NCBI GenBank assembly: GCA_944323625.1
Contig: CALUTD010000007.1
Coordinates: 1-64,000 of the forward strand
DNA: 64,000 bases
Reading direction: 5' to 3'
Source: Candidatus Gastranaerophilales bacterium
GTDB taxonomy: Bacteria > Cyanobacteriota > Vampirovibrionia > Gastranaerophilales > Gastranaerophilaceae
Below the pieces are notes generated by a model that ran no database searches, was not told the DNA's origin, and saw only the letters and a list, made by a program, of their open reading frames with translations. Shown here piece by piece: positions 15,154-23,792 of the stretch (its first letter is position 1; each line of letters begins with the position of its first letter). The position numbers and the translations under genes were made by a program.

Positions 15154-17166
15154 TTAATACTCCGTTAAATAATTAATGATACCTTCTGCTATTGCTTGTG
15201 CAGAATCTGTTTGACGTTTCTCTGACTGCATTGAATTCCGTTCTTTGTCATTTGAAATAAAACCTAATTCCAGCAACACCGCAGGTGCTTCTGTGTGGTT
15301 TATAACATAAAATTTTGACTTAAACAAGCCTCTATCTAATGCATCAATTTTTGATATTAACTCTTTATGCATAACCTTTGCAACATTATAACCATTTTGA
15401 GAATAATAATGAGTTTCAATACCGTTTATTTCACTCTTTACACTTGCATTAATGTGAATACTTACATAAATATCTGCATTATTTGAATTTGCAATATCAA
15501 CTCTGTCTTGAAGAGTCAGTGTTTTATCGACTGATCTTGTCATAATAATTTTTTTAAACCCTTTTTCTTTTAAAATATCTCTTACTTTAAGAGCAATATC
15601 AAGTGTAAGATTTTTTTCTAAAACTCCGTACCTCATTGCGCCTGTGTCATTTCCACCATGCCCGGGGTCTATAATTATTGTTTTGTTTTTGATTTTTTTT
15701 ATTCTTTCAGTTTCTGCTTTACTTTGTTTTTTATCTTTTTTTATAACAGGCTTTTTATTTTTAATATTATCTGATAAGTCCTCACTATTCAATTTAGATT
15801 CAGGAATAACAGGTTTTCTTATGGTTGTTGATTCTCTAGGCGGTTCAACAAGTAATGGTTTTTCCATTTGTTTTTGTTTTGTAAAGACGAATCTGAGCTG
15901 CTGTGCATTAAGTGTCTCATAACAATCAACCAATATATTTGAAGAAGCAGGAAAGAATATTTGATAAGTGTTTGAGCTAAGCTGTTTTGCTATAAATCCG
16001 GTTTTGTTTTCCTGTGCAACTTTGTTAAAGGAATTAGTATCAAATTCAGTCAGATTATAAATAATAGCATTTATTCCATTATTTTCTCTTTTTAAAGAAT
16101 ATACAATCGGATTTGTAAATATAATATTTATTACATCTGTTTCTGTATTAATATTTTGTTCTTTAAAATAAGTAAGTTTTGCTAAAGGTGTCGTATATTT
16201 TACAAGGGATGTGTTATTTTTATTGGCAATTGTTATTGATTGAAGATCAGACGAATAGATAGGAATATAAATATTCGGCGTGGAAGTTGTTATAACAATT
16301 CTTGCAGTTGAAGGTTCAAATTGTCCTATTTTAAATGTTGTATTTTCGGCCAACTTAAATTCTTTATTCCTTAATTCTTGCAGTACTATTGTGTTTGGCA
16401 AATCATATACAACTCTTGAAGGGTCTGAAAGAATTATAGGTTTTTTAACATTAATAACTCCAATACCGGATATTAAAAGATTTCCATTCTGAATAACCGC
16501 TTTTTCAAGAAAAAATCTTGATTTTAAACGTGCCTGTTTTTGTTCTATATTTGGTCTTACAAGTTCATTATCATCTTCTTTAAAGGCCTGCTGTACTTTT
16601 TGGAATATTTCATCAGATTCAGTTTTTTCCTCGGGAATTACAACCGTTTTGTCATAATAGTCAATTGCACTTTTGGATGTTTCTCTGTAAATTTGTGTCA
16701 GATAAGGTTGCAATGGAATTTCATTGCTTAATTTTATTATTATATTATTTTTGAATTTTAAAACTTTAATTTCAGAAGAATTATAATCGGGCGATTTATA
16801 AATTACAATACGAACAATATTTGGTTCGGTTGAATTTTGAGCAATTCTTACCTGCTGCAGTCTGCTGTTTTTTATATTATAAACTGCATTAGGAAATGTA
16901 ATTATTGCATTTTCTATATCAAAAAATATCCTGTCGGGTTCAGTCAATTGTTTTTTTGTTATCTTTATTTCCGCGGAATCTTCAACGGTTGAGGTACCTA
17001 AAAATATAATAGAATCCGAATTATCAAAATTTATACTATTTATTTTAATATCCTGAGCGGCATATACACTTTGTAAAAAAGCCGAATTCTCTCCGTACTT
17101 TGTATATAGCGGAGCAAAAGCTAAAAATAAATTTATAAAAAATAATATCAGTAACTTTTGTATCAT
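15154..17166 (-). CDS. AMIN-domain N-acetylmuramoyl-L-alanine amidase
   Basis: 670 residues. After a signal peptide (residues 1-36, ending near VYAAQ) come tandem AMIN-like beta domains (about 40-140 and 225-330), a charged low-complexity linker (about 445-490) and an Amidase_3 catalytic domain at the C-terminus. The zinc and catalytic motifs are intact: IIIDPGHGGNDTG, LEKNLTLDIA, YVSIHINAS and the final VLLELGFISN glutamate. It cleaves the lactyl-amide bond between MurNAc and the stem peptide in the periplasm, with AMIN domains targeting the septum or envelope. Several AMIN domains in one enzyme fit the cyanobacterial AmiC type. It is co-transcribed with murI. Confidence 0.92.
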   Translation of the reverse strand: MIQKLLILFFINLFLAFAPLYTKYGENSAFLQSVYAAQDIKINSINFDNSDSIIFLGTSTVEDSAEIKITKKQLTEPDRIFFDIENAIITFPNAVYNIKNSRLQQVRIAQNSTEPNIVRIVIYKSPDYNSSEIKVLKFKNNIIIKLSNEIPLQPYLTQIYRETSKSAIDYYDKTVVIPEEKTESDEIFQKVQQAFKEDDNELVRPNIEQKQARLKSRFFLEKAVIQNGNLLISGIGVINVKKPIILSDPSRVVYDLPNTIVLQELRNKEFKLAENTTFKIGQFEPSTARIVITTSTPNIYIPIYSSDLQSITIANKNNTSLVKYTTPLAKLTYFKEQNINTETDVINIIFTNPIVYSLKRENNGINAIIYNLTEFDTNSFNKVAQENKTGFIAKQLSSNTYQIFFPASSNILVDCYETLNAQQLRFVFTKQKQMEKPLLVEPPRESTTIRKPVIPESKLNSEDLSDNIKNKKPVIKKDKKQSKAETERIKKIKNKTIIIDPGHGGNDTGAMRYGVLEKNLTLDIALKVRDILKEKGFKKIIMTRSVDKTLTLQDRVDIANSNNADIYVSIHINASVKSEINGIETHYYSQNGYNVAKVMHKELISKIDALDRGLFKSKFYVINHTEAPAVLLELGFISNDKERNSMQSEKRQTDSAQAIAEGIINYLTEY

Positions 17167-17331
17167 ATTAATAATAATAAACTTTCCAGGATGAATATCA
17201 AATATTTAACAAAAAATAATTATATTGTCTGAGCTAAAAGTTTGTTCGAGCGCATTGGCCATAGGCTGCAGCAAAACGAAAGAGGAAGAGATAAAAGACG
17301 GGCGGAATAAAGAAAATTGTAAATAAAGACA

Positions 17332-17802
17332 TTATCTATGATATGGCTCATTTGCGTTAATTTTAAAAGCTCTATATATTTGTTCTTCTAAAATAAGTCT
17401 TATCATTTGATGAGTAAATGTCATTTTTGAAAAACTCAATTTTAAAGATGAGATGTCGCTTATATTATTTGCTAAACCGTTTGCTCCGCCTATAACAAAA
17501 GTAGTATCATTTATACCGCTATTTGAAATATCTTTTATCTTTTTTGCAAATTCTTCCGAGGAATACATTTTTCCCTTAATTTCTAAGGTTATTATGTAAG
17601 AGTCCTGCTTTATATGTTGCATAATTCTTTGCGCTTCAATCTCTTTATACTTCTCAACCATTGATTCATCATTTATCTGCTCTGCTTGTACTTCAATAAC
17701 AGAAAAACTGCAAAAAGCGGAAAGTCTTTTTTCGTACTCTTTCAATGCTTCTTTTAAATATTGTTCTTTAATTTTTCCTACGGCTATTATTTTTATATTC
17801 AT
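17332..17802 (-). CDS. rlmH: 23S rRNA (pseudouridine1915-N3)-methyltransferase RlmH
   Basis: 156 residues, the family's usual length. It is a SPOUT methyltransferase with MNIKIIAVGKIKEQYLKEAL at the start, the SAM-binding loop FVIGGANGL and the C-terminal knot helix SFSKMTFTHQMIRLILEEQIYRAFKI ending NEPYHR. It methylates pseudouridine 1915 in helix 69 of assembled 70S ribosomes. It is divergent from the flavoprotein gene at 17930. Confidence 0.96.
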   Translation of the reverse strand: MNIKIIAVGKIKEQYLKEALKEYEKRLSAFCSFSVIEVQAEQINDESMVEKYKEIEAQRIMQHIKQDSYIITLEIKGKMYSSEEFAKKIKDISNSGINDTTFVIGGANGLANNISDISSLKLSFSKMTFTHQMIRLILEEQIYRAFKINANEPYHR

Positions 17803-17929
17803 AAATTTTATTATACAAAATTAGATTGAGTAAAGTAAATTGTTTTTGAATATTTATTCAAATTCAAAAACGTTTAAGTTACAATCAACATGTTTTGAAA
17901 AAATAAAAAGTACAAAAGTGGAGAAGAAA

Positions 17930-19303
17930 ATGTATAATGCAGCTATTATAGGTGGCGGTCCGGCCGGAATATTTGCCGCGCTTGAAATAATGAAACTTAA
18001 ACCCGATTGGAAAGTAATACTTGTTGAAAAAGGTGTTCGCATAGAAGAAAGAAAATGTCTTTTAAGAGAAGGTTATGAAAAATGTCCCGGGTGTAAAAAA
18101 TGCGGATTATTATGCGGTTGGGGTGGTGCAGGTGCCTTTTCTGACGGCAAACTTACACTTACTCCCGATGTGGGCGGTCATTTGCTTGATTACATGCCGA
18201 GAAATAAGGTAGAAGAATTGATTAAATATACTGATGATACATATTTAAAATTCGGTGCTGCCGATGAAGTTTTTGGTACTGACAGAGAAGTTTTTGCCGA
18301 TATTGAAAGAGCTGCAACACTTGCAGAACTTAAACTTGTTCATTCACCTGTCCGCCATTTAGGTACTGAAAGAAGCCTGGATGTTTTGAAAAATATGCAG
18401 GATTATTTGGATAAAAAAATTACTATTTTATATGATACGGTAGCAGAAAGGTTAATCGTTGAAAATGAGCAGGTAAAAGGTTTTATCACAAAGGATAATC
18501 AAAAAATAGAAGCGGAATATATTATTGTAGCCCCGGGAAGAGAAGGTGCCGATTGGCTTACTCATGAATTCGCAAAAAATAGAATAGGAATGGTTAATAA
18601 TGCTGTTGATGTAGGAGTCAGAGTTGAGCTTCCGGCTCCGGTTTTTGAACCTATTACCGAAAAATTATATGAATCAAAATTAATATATCACTCACCAACA
18701 TTTGGTGATGAAGTAAGAACATTCTGTATGAATCCTTATGGCGAAGTAGTAACCGAAAATTATTCCGGAATTTCAACCGTTAACGGTCATAGCTATGCTA
18801 ATTACAGAACTGCAAATACAAACTTTGCTCTTCTTGTATCGGAAAAATTCACAGAGCCCTTTAAAGAGCCTATTGCTTACGGGCAGCACGTTGCAAGATT
18901 AGCTAATATGCTTGCGGGCGGTGTGCTTGTTCAGAGATTTGGAGATTTACTTGACGGAAGACGTTCGACTCCCGAAAGAATAAAAAGCAGTATTATTACT
19001 CCGACTCTTTCTTGTGCAACTCCCGGAGATTTAAGTCTTGTTCTTCCATACAGACAAATGACGGCTATTATTGAAATGCTTTATGCACTAGATAAAATAG
19101 CCCCCGGAACTGCTTCAAGATATACTCTTTTATACGGTATAGAAGTTAAATTCTACTCAGCACGTGTAAAATTAACAGATGATTTAGAAACTGAGGGAGT
19201 TAAAAACCTCTATGCAATCGGTGATGGCGCCGGGGTTACACGAGGTTTAATACAAGCTTCGGCTTCAGGTATTCATACTGCCAGAGTTATATGTTCAAAA
19301 TAA
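17930..19303 (+). CDS. FAD-dependent dehydrogenase (HI0933/YhiN-like or related flavoprotein)
   Basis: 457 residues from ATG 17930 (GGAGAAG RBS; the longer frame from 17840 has no RBS and the Rossmann motif starts right after 17930). Dinucleotide-binding GGGPAGIFAALEIM is followed by EKG and an unusual cysteine cluster, CPGCKKCGLLCGWGGAGAFSDGKL (about residues 49-72). A C-terminal YAIGDGAGVTRGLIQASASG FAD loop completes the fold. The cluster could bind Fe-S or zinc. Annotated relatives are called NAD(P)/FAD-dependent oxidoreductases of unknown substrate. It ends at a strong terminator. Confidence 0.85.
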   Translation: MYNAAIIGGGPAGIFAALEIMKLKPDWKVILVEKGVRIEERKCLLREGYEKCPGCKKCGLLCGWGGAGAFSDGKLTLTPDVGGHLLDYMPRNKVEELIKYTDDTYLKFGAADEVFGTDREVFADIERAATLAELKLVHSPVRHLGTERSLDVLKNMQDYLDKKITILYDTVAERLIVENEQVKGFITKDNQKIEAEYIIVAPGREGADWLTHEFAKNRIGMVNNAVDVGVRVELPAPVFEPITEKLYESKLIYHSPTFGDEVRTFCMNPYGEVVTENYSGISTVNGHSYANYRTANTNFALLVSEKFTEPFKEPIAYGQHVARLANMLAGGVLVQRFGDLLDGRRSTPERIKSSIITPTLSCATPGDLSLVLPYRQMTAIIEMLYALDKIAPGTASRYTLLYGIEVKFYSARVKLTDDLETEGVKNLYAIGDGAGVTRGLIQASASGIHTARVICSK

Positions 19304-19308
19304 ACTTC

Positions 19309-19348
19309 AAAATAATAAATTGTCTAAAAAGACAATTTATTATTTTAA
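19309..19348 (+). terminator. Intrinsic terminator
   Basis: AAAATAATAAATTGTC (19309-19324), loop TAAAAA and the exact complement GACAATTTATTATTTT (19331-19346). Confidence 0.88.
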
Positions 19349-19422
19349 TATAACCTGATAACTTAAAAGGGTATCAATATTGATTATCCATTCGATACAG
19401 TTAAGAGGAGAAGTTGAGTAAG

Positions 19423-21147
19423 ATGTCCCATATCAAAAAATATTACAGCTTAATTTTATCGGGAATACTTTTAATATTATGCTATTATTTGTATTGTATT
19501 AATATTTCCGGCTATCCTTTTATTGATACGGATGAAACAAAATTTGTTTCTATTGCAAAAGAAATGCTAAACCATAATGATTGGATAAATATTAAGTTGA
19601 ATGGAGAGCCCGTTTTTGACTGTCCTCCGCTATTTTTTTGGATTACTAATATTTCTTGCTTGATATTTGGGAAAATTAGCGCCTTATCAGTCAGATTTCC
19701 AATTTCAGTTTGTGCTGTCCTTGCGGTTTTGTTTTTGTTTTTCTCCGTAAATAAAATTTTGAGAAAAACAAGCGCAATTATTATTTCTTTAATTTATGCT
19801 TTGAGTTTAGGGATATTAATTTTTTCAAGACTAGCAACAAATGATTTATTATCTTCTTCTTTAATTATGTTCTCTGTATTATTCTTATATCTTTTAATAT
19901 TTTCAAAAAAAGAAAAATACAGAATGTTATTATGGACCGGAGTATTTTTATTTAGTGCTTTATCGGTATTATCTTCAGGTCTTTTTGGATTTTTTATTCC
20001 TTTATTTGCCTCCTGTTCTATGTTAATATTTACGGGTCGTTCAAGAGAATTGTTAAAATTTAAAAATTTACTTCCGGGAACTTTTATATTCTTATTTTTA
20101 GTCTGTCCATGGTATTATTTGATGTTCAATAAACACGGCATTTTATATGTTAATGAGTGTTTACAGATTTATAATTTTCTTAAATATACAGGGTTTAAAG
20201 AATGTTTTTATACTTTATGCCTGTTTTTAATACTGTTCTTTCCATGGTCTTTTGCATTTTTATGGATGCTCGGCGCAAAGTTTAAAGATATTATTAATTC
20301 TGTTATCTCATATTTTATTGATAACTCGGAAGAAAAATTAAGAGAAAAATGGAAAAAACTTAAACAAATTGATAAATTTATATCTTTAAATACAATATTA
20401 TTTTTTACTTCGTTAATTTTCGCTTTACTATACGGTGCAAAATATACATACCTTATTTTATTTCTTCTTTTTCCTGCCTCATGTATTTCAGGTTACTACT
20501 GGTATGAATATATAGTTAAGAAAAAACATGATAAAAGTATATTTTTTGCAACTTTAATACCTGATATACTTCTCATTATTTGTTCTTTAGTTGCTCTTTT
20601 CGGGCATAATATACTGAATAAGTGGATTTTCGAAAGTTTAAGCTACTTAGTTATTCCGCTTATTATAATCTTTTTTATTATTCCTGTTATAGGTATATTT
20701 GCTGTTATATTAAAAGGAAGAACAATTGCTTTTATATCCAATATTGTACTTATGATTAGTTTATCATTTATAATAACGCCAAGTATTTTTAACTTTTTGA
20801 CTCTCAAAGGCGGAGAAAATGATTTAATAAATTTTGCTCAAATAGCAAAAAAAGACAAAGTAAAATTAAGTGCTTTTATTTCATCAAAAAAATATAGCCT
20901 GCTTTATTATTATGATAATAATATAACATTTTATGATAACAAGGATTTTGAAAAACTCAGAGAATATTTAAAAGCAAATCCAAATGATTATGTAGTTACG
21001 GAAATAAAAGATTTATGGACAATAGAAGATAAAAAGATAAAATACATGCTTCTTGATGCAGGAAAGCGATATTGTTTAATTCAACATATGAACTATGATA
21101 TTGAATTGCTTGAAGATAATTCGGAACCGGAAATAATTGTTTATTAG
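19423..21147 (+). CDS. ArnT/PMT-like glycosyltransferase (GT83/GT39 type)
   Basis: About 574 residues with about ten or more hydrophobic helices. The first periplasmic loop has the family's acidic motif (PFIDTDETKFVSIAKEMLNHNDW), where the D-E pair is the catalytic signature of ArnT/PMT enzymes. KLNGEPVFDCPPLFFWI matches the usual substrate-lipid loop. The C-terminal soluble part follows the last helix. It transfers a sugar from a polyprenyl-phosphate carrier to an envelope acceptor. ATG 19423 is preferred over TTG 19414 because GAGGAG is only three bases from the TTG. It heads a run with yidD, uppS and rdgB, and uppS makes the carrier lipid. Confidence 0.85.
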   Translation: MSHIKKYYSLILSGILLILCYYLYCINISGYPFIDTDETKFVSIAKEMLNHNDWINIKLNGEPVFDCPPLFFWITNISCLIFGKISALSVRFPISVCAVLAVLFLFFSVNKILRKTSAIIISLIYALSLGILIFSRLATNDLLSSSLIMFSVLFLYLLIFSKKEKYRMLLWTGVFLFSALSVLSSGLFGFFIPLFASCSMLIFTGRSRELLKFKNLLPGTFIFLFLVCPWYYLMFNKHGILYVNECLQIYNFLKYTGFKECFYTLCLFLILFFPWSFAFLWMLGAKFKDIINSVISYFIDNSEEKLREKWKKLKQIDKFISLNTILFFTSLIFALLYGAKYTYLILFLLFPASCISGYYWYEYIVKKKHDKSIFFATLIPDILLIICSLVALFGHNILNKWIFESLSYLVIPLIIIFFIIPVIGIFAVILKGRTIAFISNIVLMISLSFIITPSIFNFLTLKGGENDLINFAQIAKKDKVKLSAFISSKKYSLLYYYDNNITFYDNKDFEKLREYLKANPNDYVVTEIKDLWTIEDKKIKYMLLDAGKRYCLIQHMNYDIELLEDNSEPEIIVY

Positions 21148-21162
21148 TGGTAAAATACAGAT

Positions 21163-21372
21163 ATGATAAAAAAATTACTTGTAAAACTAATAAACATATA
21201 TCAATTCTTTTCGAGAATGACTCCTCCCGTGTGTCGATTTTATCCTACATGCTCAGAATATGCAAAACAGGCCATAATTAAATATGGAATATTTAAAGGA
21301 GGATTTTTAGCACTAAAGAGAGTTTTGAAATGTCATCCTCTTCACCCGGGAGGTTATGACCCTGTTCCATAA
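21163..21372 (+). CDS. yidD: Membrane protein insertion efficiency factor YidD
   Basis: 69 residues with the family signature [15 protein letters not shown], then [26 protein letters not shown]. It is a small amphipathic protein that aids YidC-dependent insertion at the inner membrane. It is usually next to rpmH/rnpA/yidC, but here it lies between a glycosyltransferase and uppS. The RBS is weak and only 15 bp separate it from the upstream stop, so translational coupling is plausible. Confidence 0.95.
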   Translation: MIKKLLVKLINIYQFFSRMTPPVCRFYPTCSEYAKQAIIKYGIFKGGFLALKRVLKCHPLHPGGYDPVP

Positions 21373-21395
21373 GAATTTAATACGTTGAGAAAAAT

Positions 21396-22139
21396 ATGCC
21401 GGATACTTTATTTAAACTTGAAGATATAAAAAATACAGTTAAAGAATCAAATTTAAATCATATTGCAATCATTATGGACGGAAACAGAAGATGGGCAAAA
21501 CAAAGAATGCTGCCATCTGCTGCCGGACATAAAAAAGGGGTAGAATCTTTAAGAACTGCAATTAAAGCATGTAAAAAATTTGGTATTAAATATCTTACTG
21601 TTTATGCTTTTTCTACTGAAAATTGGAAAAGAGAAAAAACAGAAGTTGATTTTCTTATGGAACTTTTGGCAAAAACCATTGTTAATGAACTTCCCTTGTT
21701 TCAGGAAAATAATATTCGTTTAATGTTTATCGGAAACAGAAATCAGTTAAAAGATGATTTAAAAAATATATTAAACTATGGAGAAGAACAAACAAAGAAT
21801 AATGACGGAGTTACCCTTATAATTGCATTTAACTACGGTGCAAGGAGCGAAATAGTTAATGCTGTAAAACAAATTGCCGAAAATGTAAAAAATGGATTTA
21901 TAGATATATTTGATATAACAGAAGATATGTTTAGCCAATATTTATATACGGCAGAAATTCCGGTGCCGGAATTGGTTATAAGAACAGGCGGTGAATTGCG
22001 TCTAAGTAATTTTCTTCTTTGGCAGTGTGCATATGCAGAATTTTACTCAACAGAAAAATACTGGCCGGATTTTGATGAAAATTCTTTATGCGAAGCAATA
22101 TTTGAATTTAGTAAAAGAAAAAGAAGATTTGGGAAATAA
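21396..22139 (+). CDS. uppS: Isoprenyl transferase (undecaprenyl diphosphate synthase)
   Basis: 247 residues, cis-prenyltransferase family. Region I is HIAIIMDGNRRWAKQR with the catalytic Asp. YAFSTENWKREKTEV and the C-terminal ELVIRTGGELRLSNFLLWQCAYAEFY follow. It makes the C55 lipid carrier for peptidoglycan and other envelope polymers. One family detail is that the usual RTSGE/RTGGE..LSNFLLWQ block is intact. rdgB starts 4 bp after its stop. Confidence 0.96.
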   Translation: MPDTLFKLEDIKNTVKESNLNHIAIIMDGNRRWAKQRMLPSAAGHKKGVESLRTAIKACKKFGIKYLTVYAFSTENWKREKTEVDFLMELLAKTIVNELPLFQENNIRLMFIGNRNQLKDDLKNILNYGEEQTKNNDGVTLIIAFNYGARSEIVNAVKQIAENVKNGFIDIFDITEDMFSQYLYTAEIPVPELVIRTGGELRLSNFLLWQCAYAEFYSTEKYWPDFDENSLCEAIFEFSKRKRRFGK

Positions 22140-22143
22140 CAAA

Positions 22144-22740
22144 ATGATAAAAATAATAATTGCAACTTCAAACCCTCATAAACTGGAGGAAATCAATAAA
22201 ATAAATACAAATCCCAACATTGTTTTTGATGTGGTGAAGGGCGAATTTAATCCTGATGAAAACGGCAAAAATTTTAACGAAAATGCACAGATAAAAGCAA
22301 AAGAAGCAGCAAAGATTATGAAAACATATTGTTTGGCAGATGATTCAGGGTTATGTATTGATGCACTTGAAGGAGCACCGGGTATACACTCCGCAAGATA
22401 TGCAAATACACAAGAAGAAAAGATTGAAAAAGTTTTAGAACAACTAAAATGTGTTCCTTATGACTATAGAACCGCTCATTTTGTCTGTTCAATGGTTCTT
22501 GTAGATGCGCAAGGAAATAATGTTCATTCCGAAGAAGGCAGAGTATATGGTTATATAGATGACAAAGCCAAAGGAACTAATGGTTTTGGGTATGACCCTA
22601 TATTTTTTGTTCCCGAATATAATAAAACAATGGCAGAATTGCCGGAAGAAGTAAAAAATAAAATATCTCACAGAGCAAAAGCTTTAAACCCAATGATTGA
22701 TTGGATAAGTAATAATATTATTCCAAATCTGAAAGATTAA
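22144..22740 (+). CDS. rdgB: XTP/dITP diphosphatase (RdgB/HAM1)
   Basis: 198 residues from ATG 22144; the open frame continues upstream inside uppS, but the domain begins at MIKIIIATSNPHKLEE. Conserved SNPHK substrate loop, LADDSGLCIDALEGAPGIHSARY and GTNGFGYDPIFF are present. It hydrolyses non-canonical purine triphosphates (XTP, dITP) to monophosphates, preventing their incorporation into DNA and RNA. Its 3' end overlaps the convergent XRE gene by 23 bp. Confidence 0.95.
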   Translation: MIKIIIATSNPHKLEEINKINTNPNIVFDVVKGEFNPDENGKNFNENAQIKAKEAAKIMKTYCLADDSGLCIDALEGAPGIHSARYANTQEEKIEKVLEQLKCVPYDYRTAHFVCSMVLVDAQGNNVHSEEGRVYGYIDDKAKGTNGFGYDPIFFVPEYNKTMAELPEEVKNKISHRAKALNPMIDWISNNIIPNLKD

Positions 22741-23005
22741 AATCTTCGGGAAATTCTTTTTTTACTTCTTTTACAAGCTCTGAAAATGGAATATTTAAGC
22801 CTTCGCAGATTCTCCACAACGTTGTAAATTGAGGATCTTTTTGCCCCTTTTCTATAAGCGAAATTACTGTTTTTGATGTCTGCAACTGGTTTGCCAGCAA
22901 GTTCAAGGACAAATTATTTTTTATCCTGTATTTATTTATGATTTTTCCCAAGACAATAATAACTTTTTGTTTATTGTCCTGCAATTTTTTATTATCTGTT
23001 TGCAT
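22718..23005 (-). CDS. XRE-family HTH regulator, likely repressor of the adjacent pilin-like gene
   Basis: 95 residues with a Cro/C1 helix-turn-helix at about 15-75 (IINKYRIKNNLSLNLLANQLQTSKTVISLIEKGQKDPQFTTLWRICEGLNIPFSELV) and a short acidic tail. No sensor domain is present. It is divergent from the pilin-like gene at 23074. A 32-bp perfect palindrome in the 68-bp gap is the obvious operator for a dimeric regulator of this type, so autoregulation and control of the pilin gene are inferred. Confidence 0.88.
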   Translation of the reverse strand: MQTDNKKLQDNKQKVIIVLGKIINKYRIKNNLSLNLLANQLQTSKTVISLIEKGQKDPQFTTLWRICEGLNIPFSELVKEVKKEFPEDFNLSDLE

Positions 23006-23028
23006 ACTTTAAATTTTAATGGTATCAT
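23000..23028 (+). promoter_or_regulatory. Promoter of the pilin-like gene at 23074
   Basis: TTGCAT (23000-23005), a 17-bp spacer and TATCAT (23023-23028). The expected start site near 23035 falls inside the palindrome at 23031-23062, the arrangement of a repressed promoter. Confidence 0.6.
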
Positions 23029-23030
23029 TA

Positions 23031-23062
23031 TTTTGTTTGGACTCGTACGAGTCCAAACAAAA
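23031..23062. promoter_or_regulatory. 32-bp perfect palindrome, likely operator
   Basis: TTTTGTTTGGACTCGT and its exact reverse complement ACGAGTCCAAACAAAA, with no spacer. It fills the gap between the divergent XRE gene and the pilin-like gene, and the pilin RBS (AGGGGAGAG) follows directly. A terminator is unlikely because there is no loop and it lies upstream of both genes. Confidence 0.8.
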
Positions 23063-23073
23063 GGGGAGAGTTT

Positions 23074-23733
23074 ATGAAAAAAAATTTTACTTTATCAGAA
23101 GTACTTATAACTTTAGTTATAATCGGAATAATTGCTGCAATAACAGTACCTTTAATTGTTTCATCATATCAAAAAAAAATTTTAGCAAGCCAATTTAAAA
23201 AAATGTATTCAACAATGGAGAATGCAATTAATTTTGTTAATGCACAAAGCGGAACTTCAATGGAATGTTATTTGTATGATTTTTATAAATCAGAATCACC
23301 TTATCATACTTCTGAATGTACTGAATTTTGGGAAGAATTTCTAAAACAAATAAATATAATAAAAGTATGCGAAAAGGATGACACAACATGCCGTCCGAAA
23401 TACAAAACAAAAGAAGAGGTTCTTCAAGCAGGAGGTACACAACAAGAACGCAGTTGTTCACATCCTATAAGTTCAATGAAGGGATTTGTATTATCTGACG
23501 GTTCTATATTTTATTTATACTATATGCCCACTACGGGATTGCCGAATTCTCATGTATCAACTTTTTTTGGAATTGATGTAAATGGAATAAAAGGACCTAA
23601 CAAATGGGGATATGATTTATTTTATTTGAATCTTAATAAAAAAAGCCTCAATAATTCTACAGTCGCAATAACTGCATTATGTGAACTGATAGAAAAGGGC
23701 GGACAATCGGCAGAAAGTCTTCTTCAAGAATAA
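23074..23733 (+). CDS. Type IV pilin-like protein (prepilin), no G tract
   Basis: 219 residues. After the short leader MKKN comes the class III-like prepilin motif FTLSEVLITLVIIGIIAAITVP with Glu at +5, predicting cleavage before Phe5; the usual Gly at -1 is replaced by Asn. A hydrophobic N-terminal helix is followed by a cysteine-containing globular domain. IDVNGIKGPNKWGYDLF matches the Asp/Asn-rich loop shared by the other local paralogues. Unlike them, it lacks the C-terminal DDYPW tail and has no poly-G box. Control appears to be through the XRE palindrome. It is probably a surface pilin or pseudopilin. Confidence 0.88.
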   Translation: MKKNFTLSEVLITLVIIGIIAAITVPLIVSSYQKKILASQFKKMYSTMENAINFVNAQSGTSMECYLYDFYKSESPYHTSECTEFWEEFLKQINIIKVCEKDDTTCRPKYKTKEEVLQAGGTQQERSCSHPISSMKGFVLSDGSIFYLYYMPTTGLPNSHVSTFFGIDVNGIKGPNKWGYDLFYLNLNKKSLNNSTVAITALCELIEKGGQSAESLLQE

Positions 23734-23736
23734 AAG

Positions 23737-23765
23737 TTTACAAAAAATAAAATATAGATTATAAT
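23737..23765 (+). promoter_or_regulatory. Promoter of the phase-variable pilin-like gene at 23793
   Basis: TTTACA (23737-23742), a 17-bp spacer and TATAAT (23760-23765). AAGGAA lies before the ATG. The intact promoter supports the view that the frameshifted gene is switched rather than dead. Confidence 0.55.
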
Positions 23766-23792
23766 TATTGAATATAATGTAAGGAATTATTT

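Noticed and set aside
22027-22143. Longer RdgB start inside uppS
   Set aside because: The family N-terminus begins at ATG 22144; the extra 39 codons are just an open frame inside uppS.
23031-23062. Transcription terminator
   Set aside because: No loop, no T tail beyond the arms, and it lies upstream of both divergent genes.
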